From: Elymus sibiricus | Taxonomy: Eukaryota; Streptophyta; Magnoliopsida; Poales; Poaceae | NCBI GenBank assembly: GCA_039707655.1 | Contig: CM077671.1 | Coordinates: 301,878,509 to 301,942,508 of the forward strand | DNA: 64,000 bases | Direction of reading: 5' to 3' | Shown: positions 54,857 to 64,000 of the stretch, piece after piece | How positions within the stretch are numbered: the stretch's first letter is position 1 | How the letters are laid out: each line of letters starts with the position of its first letter | Notes under the pieces: generated by a model | Seen by the model: only the letters and a program-made list of their open reading frames with translations | What the model was told of the DNA's origin: nothing | The model's database searches: none | Position numbers and translations under genes: made by a program

Positions 54857-56714
54857 TTCATGAGAACGGATAAAGATTTAAGAGAAACTCTCCTTCGGTC
54901 TGCCAAGCTGAGAATGATGGTGAGGAAAACCACGAAGAATTACTGAGATACTCCGGAATAATGAAGAATAGAAGGTTGAGACAAGATGAACAAAATTCAA
55001 AACAATCTTGGAGAAGGAACATGGCCGATGGAATTCATTCTTATGCCATCTTGAAAGAACTTGGGAATATCTTCGAGAAACATTAGAAAAGCCAGGTAGG
55101 ATCCTGGAGAAGACATGTGGGTTATGGGCCCACTCAAAGAGAACACCGTTGAAATGATTGCTTAGAAAGAGAGATTGCACCAGTACAAATTAAAAATTTG
55201 ATGAGGTTGAGAGCCTCGAAATAACTTAAAAGAATTTGAACGGAAAACGAGTCTTCTGAGATCTTTTTGGCACTCTAGAGAAGAATAGATAGAGGTGAAT
55301 AAACAAGAGAGGGTTGGATAAGAACTTCTGACATGAAAAAAGGATTTATCGAATGAGAAGGATATGATGAACACCAAAAACTTGAATTGAATTCACCGAA
55401 GGAGAACGAGAACAAAGAATGATGAACTTAGCACATGAGCATCTTCACAATGAATCACCGGATACAATATGGAAGAAGAGATAGCGGAAGCATCACATGA
55501 ATAAAAAAGGCACTTGATTCGAGATGTCTGGCTCCGGAAGAAAAAGGGTGGGAGGGTGGGGGAAAACAAAGACAACTTAGGACGGATGAAATGAACTCCG
55601 AAAGAAAATGAGGATAGATCTTGCAAATATTGGAAAAGATTGAATTAACTTGAAGAGAAGCACTCTGAATGGAAAAGAATTGTCATGAAAATTTGATTGA
55701 CCAAAAGGATTTGCACTCATATAAGAATATGAGAACACCATTTAGAAAAGGTATGGAATCAACACTTGAAATTGAAGGAACTTGAATTACCATACTCCAA
55801 CAAACAAAGGATGAGGCTTGTTAATTAAGCCAGAAAAAATACATAACAGAGATTTTGCTCCATATTTTCGTGGTAAGGCTCGCACGGGCTCGATCTTACA
55901 GTAGTGATCATGTACAAGGCAGTGCACATGACATACGAAGCATCCCCGAATCGTAGCAAGCTACAAGGATTCTTTAAGACATAATGAGAACCGGTGTAAG
56001 AAAGACCGTCAACAAATGAACCACTTGATGTCGAACCCCAAGCTCACATTGGAAGATAAACCTAGGTAACTACTTGAATTCCCACCTAAGAACTTCCGAA
56101 ACCTTCTGGTTATGCAATCTGGTCCAACGGATACAAGGAGCAAAATCCATCACTCAACTCCTAGCATGATACTACTCTCCAATTTATGACATCCGTCAAC
56201 ACATAACCAGAGGTCTCGGAAACTCATCTATCTCAGACCCTCGTGATCACAACGATACTAGACATGGCAGTACATATGATCGCTCTCCCTAGTACTGGGT
56301 GACGTCAAACTCCTCTCGCCACAAATAGTATTGAAGCGATTTCGAACATCTTTGTCCTAAGATACTAAGGAAACTGAACGATAGCGAGTGTGACAAGAAA
56401 ACCTTGGATATCAACTCCCCGGAACAAAAGTCAAGTCGGACAGGAGGCACCAAGAACAGAATTCCGGTCACACCGACATCATAGAGGTTCCAAAATACCC
56501 GCGTGATCCTAGAAAATTTTGAGCAAGAAGAGGGATAGAATTAAAATACCTACGTCAAGATTCCTCACCAGAGCGGGGAAAGGAAGAGGAGTAAAAATAA
56601 TTCCTACTCTCCAATATATAACTAGACTCAAAATATAGTTTTTACTAGACTCAACAATGGCCAAGTTCGATCAATCAAGGGGGCTCCTAGGTCGGTACTG
56701 CTCGGATACAAACT
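54857..56714 (-). other. Leader / internal remnant of element V
   Basis: On the minus strand it follows the LTR and a degraded primer-binding site, and continues as A-rich, gene-free sequence. Only short frames occur. It may include sequence from more than one element, because its junction with element IV is undefined. Confidence 0.5.
56699..56711 (-). promoter_or_regulatory. Primer-binding site of element V (degraded tRNA-Met type)
   Basis: The minus strand reads TTGTATCCGAGC, two changes from TGGTATCAGAGC, the complement of the 3' end of initiator tRNA-Met. It directly adjoins the LTR end. Confidence 0.65.
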
Positions 56715-59700
56715 TGTCACACCCAAAATGCGGTACTATCCTCGCGACGGCTCGAGGGACTCGATAAGAATAGAACCACATTTCGGGTCGCTTCGCAAGA
56801 ATGGAGATCGTTACAATACATGTAAAGAAGAGATGAGTATATGAATACATTACAATCATCATATAGAAGAGCGGGATCCAACTACGGTTGAAATCAAATG
56901 AAAAAGAAGATGACGTCCACCCTGATAATTCCAGGCTGCCGACCTAGAGCCCATCCTATGATCGATGAAGAAGAATAAGAACTCCAAATAGAACAATCAT
57001 CACTCTCACGTCAAAGCATCGCATTACCTGCACCTGCATCTGTTGTTGTAGGAATCTGTGGGCCACGGGAACTCAGCAATCTCATTACCAAGGGCATCAA
57101 GACTAGCAAAGCTTAATGGGCGAGGTATGGTTAAGTGGTGAGGTTGCAGCAGCACTAACCATTTTGTATCTGGCTAACTTACGAGTACAATATTAAGAAG
57201 AGTGATCTACGCATAAACGGACATAAGCTAGTAACGATCAAGAAGTGATCCTGAACACCTACTTACGAGTCAAACATAACCCCACCATGTTCTCTTCCAA
57301 ACTTCCTCGAAAAGTGACGGTCACGATTACGCACACGGTTGGTGTATTTTAATTTGGTTTACTTCAATATTTCTATAACCGGGTGTTATAAAGTTTTCAA
57401 GTTGCCACATAACCGCAGGCACTGCTTTCAGAAAGATTTACCCCTGCAGCGGTGCTCCAACTCACCCATCACAAACTAGCCACAAGCCGTGGTGGAAAAC
57501 CTCAAGCGCGGGATAGCCCGTAGTAAAACCTCAAGCGCGGGATAGTCCGTGGCGGAAAACCTCAACTCGGAATCTTGGTGCACAAAACGTTCGTTAAAGG
57601 TAAAACAAATCTAGCAAGACCGCCCGACGTGTCGACACCCCGATAGAAGCCACGTATTTCGTTCTCAGGACACAAATGATAAGCGAAGTGTACGGTGGGC
57701 AAATTAAACACCCAAGTTGCCCCGGGATGGCCCCGCACGGTGTTCTGTTTTGGACTAGCACCGTCAGCGCTGCCCCATCCTGTATTATGTGGATTAAATC
57801 AACGAGGGGGTGACCCTCTATGCATTAATAAAGGTGATCAGTATTATTATGTTGGGCAAATTTTAGTACCAATGTTGGGCCTTGCCGGGAGAGTTTTATC
57901 CCAAAACAAATTATCAAGGGGATCCCCATAACAACCCCAAGCATGTTAGGAGCGCTCAATATGGAACATAACACCGGTAATCGGAAACTAGGGCAACAAG
58001 AGTGGAACAAAACACCAGGCAAAAGGCTGAGCCTTCCACCCTTTATCAACTGTATAGATGCATTAATTAAATAGCAAGAATAAAGTGATATCCCAAGATA
58101 TCCATGTTTTAACATGGAACCACCTGCACCTACAACTAGCAACGCCATAAGAGGGGCTGAGCAAGTGGTAACTTAGCCAAACAACGGTTTGCTAGATGTG
58201 GAGGGTTAGAGGCTTATCATCGCATGCTGGGAGGCTTGACAAACAAGTGGTAGGTAACGAGACATAGCGATAGCATCGAGACAACTAGCATAGCAATGAT
58301 AGTAGTGGTATCTATGGTAATGATCATCTTGCCTGCAATCCCGCTTGGAAGAAGAACGAATCCGTGAAGTAGACGAACGGGCATAGACGAACGAATCCTC
58401 ACACTCCGAACCGGTTTTGGAAACTCTAGTGAGGAGAAGCAATTCCGGAAACAAACAAATGGCACGGTAAACACCACAACACATTCATGATATGATGCGC
58501 AAACAAGTATGATGCATGTCCATTTAATTATGCATGACATGGCAAGAATGCAAAAAACAAATAATACACATTAAGTGAAGCTCAATATGTTGCATATTGA
58601 CGAAATTCCACATTTGGATTATTGAGTTCACTCTCGTTCAGGTACCCAACAAATTTAAATTTTATTTAACATGGAAAGACATGAATCATAAATAAAGTAC
58701 ACTACCTAGGCATTTTAAATGAGGCCAGAAACAACATATAGCAGTTCTGAAACGACCTCATATGCAAATTTCGAAGTTGGTACAGATTCGTCCTAAACAC
58801 AATTGTATAGTTGTTACACATGGAAAGTAAGTGCAACATGTTATTCTACATGTTTTTCTAGGCAATTTACATATATGATTTATTTAATTCAGAGCTACGG
58901 TTATTTAGTTATGAAACAAATCGTTTTAGCATGCCATTTATGCAAATTAATGCAAACAGCAGGTTTAAACATTTTTAACATGGACGAAAGTTGGATATTG
59001 TGAAACTACATGAAATTCTATCCATTTTACATATATAACATGTTTTATTATGATGCACGGTTATTTAGTTATTAACTTTTAATATAATGACATTTCTGTA
59101 ATTATGCATGCATGATTAATTGAGAAATTCTTTCCGCGGGAAAAACATTACGTGGGCCAAATCTGCAGTCGGGCCAGAACAAGAATTGAGTGTAACATAC
59201 AATACGACACCCTGGCGTCAGATAGGAAGGTTGGGCAGAGGGCTCACCTTGTGGGCTTGGCCCATTCGGTGGGGAGGTGGTGCAGGCCGTTGGAGGTGCG
59301 TCAGGTGGGCCAGCGGAGGCGGCGTGGCCATGGCGCTGCGGCGCACGTGCGGGCTGCGGCTGCGGCAGGGTCGGTGAGGCATGGCACGGCTCCAACGGCG
59401 GGCTGGTCGCCAGCGGGTTCGAGGCGGCGGCGGGGAGCTGCGTCGTGCGGTGAAGGCGGGGAAGCAGGGCGGCGCGGCTTGGGAGGCCATGGGAGGAGCT
59501 CGGGAGCTCGCGGGCGCGACCGGGCCCAGGCGGGCCCAGGATGGGCTTCGCGGGCCTGGCGGGGTGGAGGAGAGAGGGCGGCTGTGGGTGGCGGCGGCTG
59601 AGGGTAGGGGCACGGAAAACGAGGAGGCTAGGGGTTAGGGTTAAATTTTTGGCAGGGGGAGGTGTTTAAATAGGGAAGGGTCTATGGTTAGAGGGTTTTT

Positions 59701-60199
59701 AGGGGTTTCGGAGCCGTTCGATCACAATCAGACGGCTCTGGTCGCGGGGTTTGGCTAGGTGGGCTATATGGGCTGTGTAGGTCCAGTTTTTAAAACTGAA
59801 AAACGTCCGACAATTTGACCGAAGATAGTGCTGCTATAGTTTATCCACTGGGATATCAAACGGACTCCGAATGCGACGAAATTTGGTAGGCGGTCTACCT
59901 ACAATATATTAAGACCCCTCGCCAACTTTCAATCCATTCCGAGAAAATTTTATTCCCACTTAGAAAATAATATTTTTACGATACCGCGGGCGCGTGCAAG
60001 TGTGTTTTGTCTCGAAACGATCAACGACAAGAAAGGGGAGAACTGGCAACTACGAACGGATGCAAGTTTTGAAAAATGACAAAAACAGAGTGTCGATGCA
60101 ATGCGGATGATGCGATGATGAATGCAATAAACAAATAAATCACACGGTGATAACAGAATACATGGAAGGAATTTGGAGCGTCGGTCTCGGGCTGTTATA
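56715..60199 (-). repeat. 5' LTR of element V (~3.5 kb)
   Basis: The LTR runs from TGTCACACCC to GGGCTGTTATA on the plus strand. It has an AT-rich outer part, a GC-rich block (59215-59640) that gives long spurious frames on both strands, and a candidate promoter. A ~36-bp unit (AAAACCTCAAGCGCGGGATA plus GCCCGTAG) is duplicated at ~57500-57555 here but not in the left LTR. Confidence 0.8.
59663..59673 (-). promoter_or_regulatory. Candidate TATA box in LTR of element V
   Basis: The minus strand reads CTATTTAAACA, followed about 30 nt downstream by AACCCTAACCCCTAGCC. This is a typical start of a plant transcript leader entering the GC-rich block. Confidence 0.45.
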
Positions 60200-60204
60200 G
60201 TCTG

Positions 60205-60410
60205 CTCAACACATAGCTCGGAGGCGATTCCGACATTGGAAATGCTATGGAGGTGACCCGCAAAGCATTTGAAGCTGATCAGAACTACCTTGAAGCCTAG
60301 AAGAATTGCCTTGAAGCAGAGAGGACAATCGTCGAGGCCAGGGAGTAGAAGTTGAACCACACCATTGAGCACAACTATCATCGTTGTCCGATAGTGGTAA
60401 TTGGATATTC
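60205..60410 (+). pseudogene. Continuation of the older retroelement ORF split by element V
   Basis: Joined across element V with one GTCTG copy, the frame from 50127 (MVEPNATRAPVEHEATT) runs on only 5 codons to a stop. The same frame then reads GNAMEVTRKAFEADQNYLEA and CLEAERTIVEARE with further stops. The Glu/Ala-rich helical character resembles gag or coiled-coil parts of retroelements. Decayed. Confidence 0.35.
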
Positions 60411-61640
60411 CTACTTCCACAGAAGTTGTTCTGACCCCAAGGTGAAAGGAATGATGTACTCCAGCAAGTAAGAATCTCCCTCACATGAGAATCAAGTTTA
60501 TCGAATTAGTAGGAATTATTAGTCTTTGGTTAATGATCAGTACATACACACAATTAACCAACTTCTTCTTGTCCTCAACTAGGTCAGGAAGGTTGTCAAT
60601 CTCCTAGTCTTGCTAGTTATATGGATTAGACGTATAGCGTGATCGGAATAGATAATTGTAGGTAAATTATGTAATGGATCATATTTGTAGATGATAATAA
60701 AAGTACATGATCGAGGCTGAAAGCAATAGGGGTGAACGGACCGGGATCCATAGCTTCACTATAGGCATCACTCCAAACAAGATAGCATAGGTGTGGTGAA
60801 CAAATTATAGTTGTGTATCGATTAAATTGATGTTTTTACGATTAATTCCTGGCTTGATTGCATATCCGAATTACATCCTTGTATCTGTAGACCATTATCC
60901 AACTGCATCTATAGCTAATACTTCATCCCAAGATCACTATCCAACATGCATCTCAAAGCACTAAGTAAAACAGAGCATTGCATGAAATAAGGTGGCATAA
61001 TGTTGATAGTATATTGTCTTAACCACACCTTCATCACCGGGACAACTACGCAACTAATTGTTTATCCTTAGTGACAACAACACAACACAACACAAGCCTT
61101 TTCCACTTTCTGTCACTGTGGTAGATTACTTGCAAGATTGAATCGAACTGACATACACAACTACCTCATTCATCTCAACATGGCCAGTGCAAAACTAATA
61201 GACCAGGGAGTGTATACGCACAAGAAGCATGCATCAAAGAAACCAAAGGAATCTCCAAAGAATTCATAAATATATCTAATCATAAAGTGACAACTCATCA
61301 CATCGCCATAAACACATCGATAATTACATCAGATTGATCTCAATCATGTAGGGCAGCATGAGATCCTTGTACTAAAGAACTAGGGAGATAAAATGTCATC
61401 TAGCTACTGCAATGGACCCAAAGTCCAAAAACTACCCTCACGTGATCATGATGGTAGCAAGGTTGATGAAGATAGCCATGGGGAGGAGGACCCCGGGGGT
61501 CCCATCAGTTGTCTTCTTTGGCTAGGATTTTAACCCAACATTCCTTAGCAACATGGGATGGCTTAGAGTATGAGTTTTGCACAATCCCCAAGTAGTCTCG
61601 GACACCTCAACCTTCTTAATAGTGTAGTTTTCCTACGACT
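60411..61640 (-). mobile_element. Diverged Gypsy LTR relic, related to LTR of element III
   Basis: A series of anchors follows the order of the element III LTR in plus orientation: CCTACTTCC, AATCTCCCTCACATGAGAATC, AGTAGGAATT, CATAGCTTCACTATAGGC, GAACAAATTA, GCAAGATTGAATCGAAC, CATCTAGCTACTGCAATGGA and AACTACCCTCACGTGATCAT. Divergence is high. The high-coordinate end is not recognised (~61530-61640), so it is an old solo or truncated LTR. Confidence 0.6.
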
Positions 61641-62100
61641 CAAATAAAACTGAAAAAGTCTTCGAGTCTTCGGATAACCAACACATTTTTCCTTTTTGAA
61701 ATGGGGGGTGGGAGTCAACCATCTCCATAATATATCACATTGAAACCAATGTCCCGAGATAAACTTGACAACCGATAGTAGTCCTTTATCATCCCGTCAT
61801 CCGCACCTAATTACAGTTAGGATCTAAATGCAGTTTCTCCATCTCAAGGGAACAGTAATAGGACGACCACTAGCACGACCTGTTACGGAGGTACAGTTAT
61901 TATTCTCATTCTTTTGTTAAATAACAATTTTTTATATACATTAAAATGTTTCGTAAATATTTTGAAAAAGGAAATGCGTTGTTAGTATAATTTTAAAATA
62001 AAATTTTGTATTTTAAAAAATATTCATGAAATTTAAAACCGCTCACATTTTTCGTATAACTATAATGTGTTCCTTGCATTATAAAATAAGCAAGTAATTA
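61641..62100. other. Unassigned sequence
   Basis: No gene or terminal repeat recognised. The sequence becomes increasingly AT-rich to the right. Confidence 0.35.
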
Positions 62101-62480
62101 AATACGTGTTCACGTCATCTTAGAAAACCATATAATTACAGAAATGTGTTCATTGTATATTTAAAAATGTTCATCGTGTACAAAAAATATTTAGTATGTA
62201 CTTGAAATTGTTTATCATGTAATTCAAAATGTTCGTCGTGTACTAAAAAGTGTAACATATATTAAACAATGTTCATTGTGTTTTTAAGAAGTTATCATTG
62301 TTTACTTTTACAAACCATCATATTTTCTAAAAAATATTCATTGTATTGTTTTTCAAATATGCATCCTCTATTAAAAAAATCTTTATTATTTCAAAATGAC
62401 CATCGTGTTGTAAAATTATTCAACGTGCATTTATAAAAATCATCATGTGTTAAATGAGTGTTCATGTATTTGCCAAAAAT
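62100..62480 (+). repeat. Degenerate ~30-bp repeat array (TGTTCATCGTGTA type)
   Basis: Variants of AAAATGTTCATCGTGTA recur about ten times at 25 to 40 bp spacing. Confidence 0.65.
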
Positions 62481-62492
62481 ATATTTATAATT

Positions 62493-63000
62493 TTAAGAAA
62501 GAAGTCGGGTGGGGGGATAGAAAAAGAGGAAAAGAAAAAAAAAGCAAAAAAAAATATATATATTTATTAAAATTAAGGTAAGGAGAAATCTACATAAAAA
62601 TAGTTGAAAACGGAATAATAAAAAAGGAAAAAATAAATAAAAAAGACCAGAAAACCTGGAAAGAAAAGAGCAGGAAAAAAGATTGAGACATAGATGTCTT
62701 TGCGCCATCATTTTGGTCCACTCGACATCATATAGGAACTTCAATGAACGACGGCCTCATGCGTCACGACACACAACGGTGAGCGTAACATGCAAGCCCA
62801 GTAAGCATTCGTTGCTGCGAGCGGCACACTGGACCGGTCGGTTATTGTAGAAAATCGGGCACTCTAGCAGCCGGTTCACTCAAGCAGATCGGTTTTTGTC
62901 ATTTTTCTATATTTTCTTCCTGGTTTTCTTCTTTATACACCTTTTCGTTTTATATTTTTCTGTACTATCAAATATTTTGATAGTATATGGTTTCAAATAC
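62493..63000. other. AT-rich spacer between opposed repeat arrays
   Basis: It contains a purine-rich A-run stretch (62515-62680) and a mixed region with no gene. GTGGGGGGATAG and similar do not match known termini. Confidence 0.35.
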
Positions 63001-63004
63001 ACAT

Positions 63005-63230
63005 TGAATGTTCTTTTAATATACAGTGAATATTGTTTTCATACAGTGAAATTTTATATTATATGCTAAATATTTCTTTAAATACACGCTGAATATTTTT
63101 GTAATATACGTTGAACATTTTCTTAATACATGACGAACGTTTTTACAATGCACGATGAACATTTTTACAATACATAATGAACATTTTCTTAACATATGAT
63201 GAACATTCATGTATAATTTACCATGTATAC
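63005..63230 (-). repeat. Degenerate ~30-bp repeat array, opposite orientation
   Basis: Variants of TACACGATGAACATTTTT (reverse complement of the motif at 62100-62480) recur about seven times. Confidence 0.65.
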
Positions 63231-63442
63231 GGATTTGTTTTCTTCAAAATCGATGACTTTTTGCAAAAAGAAGAGAAAAAAATTTAAAAACATAAAGGTA
63301 AAAATATCCAAAACAAAACAACATAAAATAAGAGGGAGCAAAACATCAAATAGGGAGAAAATAGCCGAACCAGGCCGAGCCAACTTGCCTTGCCAGTAGG
63401 CGTTGGGTCATCTGCACACGGCAAATAGGATCCACCGTTTGC

Positions 63443-63610
63443 AGCCTAGACGTATTGTAAATTTGTAATGCAGAAGCCCTAAAGTACCAACCCAGCACAG
63501 TGCTTGACCCAGCCTAGACGTATTGTAAATTTGTATAGTGCAGAAGCCCTAAAATTACCAACCCAGCCTAGACGTATTGGTCTGCAGTTGACCGACAACC
63601 GAGCACAGTG
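63443..63610 (+). repeat. Tandem repeat, unit ~54-68 bp, 2.5 copies
   Basis: AGCCTAGACGTATTGTAAAT starts at 63443 and 63511, with a shortened copy at 63565. GCAGAAGCCCTAAA and ACCAACCCAGC are shared. AGCACAGTGC(T/C)TGACC also occurs twice. Confidence 0.88.
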
Positions 63611-64000
63611 CCTGACCTAAAAGGACTAGGATTAATGGGGAAATCCTATACGACGCTCAATGTGTCAAAATGCCCCCTTTTCGCACAGGATAAACCCCGA
63701 CTGGCCAAGCCCAGCTCTTTGCCATGCTGTGCTCGGGTGACTGTAGAGGGCCCGTTTTTTGTGTTCTTTCATTTGGTTTTGCAAAACAATTGGGAAACTG
63801 AATTTCTGAAAGTGCGACTATATTTCAAAAAACTTATGAATATTTTTACAACCACGATTATGAAATAAATTTTTTGAATTCTTATTTAAATTATGAACAC
63901 TTTCTTGAACGTGAGCATATTTTAAAAATATATATTTTTTCAAAATTTGAACTTTTTTAAAACTCTTTATTTTTCAAATTTGTGAACATTTTTTAAGATG
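63611..64000. other. Unassigned, AT-rich right edge
   Basis: No supported gene. From ~63800 the sequence shows GAACATTTT-type motifs like the arrays at 62100-63230, so the repeat probably continues beyond the window. Confidence 0.4.

Larger units (their letters stand above)
50193..60199 (-). mobile_element. LTR retrotransposon V (long-LTR type), rearranged, with nested element IV
   Basis: The right LTR (56715-60199) and a partial left LTR (~50191-51393) are homologous over the outer ~1.2 kb. On the minus strand the LTR starts TATAACAGCCCGAGACCGAC and ends GGGTGTGACA (right) or GGGTGATACA (left). A degraded tRNA-Met-type primer-binding site adjoins the right LTR. The 5-bp direct repeat GTCTG at 50188-50192 and 60200-60204 is a candidate TSD. 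Only leader-like internal sequence remains (~54857-56714). The rest of the left LTR and any gag-pol are missing, presumably deleted together with the 3' half of element IV. Confidence 0.75.

Noticed and set aside
59152..59638. Long GC-rich ORFs on both strands
   Set aside because: They lie in the GC-rich block of the element V LTR. Open frames on several strands at once reflect composition, not coding.

Overview
The window is nuclear DNA of a grass, almost certainly a Triticeae (wheat, barley or Aegilops). The evidence is Gypsy LTRs that begin TGATACGTCTCCAACGTATC, primer-binding sites complementary to plant tRNA-Asp, CACTA elements with arrays of subterminal repeats, Stowaway-type MITEs, and plant-style introns. 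About 80% of the sequence can be placed in transposable elements or their relics. I see no rRNA or tRNA gene, no CRISPR array and no bacterial-type operon. Superfamily calls rest on motifs, terminal repeats and target-site duplications (TSDs) read by eye. TE family names were not verified.

Layout. 1-2704: right part of a CACTA-like element (copy 1) with a broken B3-like gene. 2705-4088: unassigned sequence, a GA-rich simple repeat and a palindromic MITE-like fragment. 4089-~7126: 3'-truncated non-autonomous Gypsy element I. 7733-8536 (minus): a three-exon, 91-aa secreted-peptide precursor, the best candidate for a host gene. 10770-11385: a decayed TE ORF. 11392-15012: a complete CACTA element (TSD GAA) carrying an uninterrupted four-exon B3-like gene. 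~15600-16000: a ~157-bp tandem repeat. 16063-~22200: CACTA-derived sequence with three copies of a Werner-type exonuclease-like gene and a two-exon gene with a zf-XS-like C-terminus. 22334-22586: a MITE inside a TA microsatellite. 23179-35457: complete Gypsy element II (TSD GTGGT), interrupted in its protease region by a complete MULE at 26647-31005 (TSD TAAAAATTA). 35458-~37780: a decayed ~375-bp tandem array interrupted by a MITE. 38372-48654: CACTA-like copy 2, interrupted by complete Gypsy element III at 41437-48409 (minus strand, TSD GGGCC). 48655-50190 and 60205-60410: an older LTR-retrotransposon relic split by element V. 50193-60199: minus-strand LTR element V with long LTRs, containing truncated Gypsy element IV. 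60411-64000: a diverged Gypsy LTR followed by AT-rich repeats in opposed orientation.

How the parts relate. All four TGATACGTCTCC-type elements (I to IV) lack visible reverse transcriptase, RNase H and integrase. Each carries only gag-protease remnants or an unrelated conserved ORF, so they would depend on enzymes supplied elsewhere. The CACTA elements likewise show no transposase here. Instead they carry B3-like, exonuclease-like and zf-XS-like genes. The nesting gives a relative order: element II before the MULE; CACTA copy 2 before element III; the older LTR relic before V, and V before IV. Element III has LTRs that differ by roughly 1.7% by eye and is probably the youngest LTR insertion.
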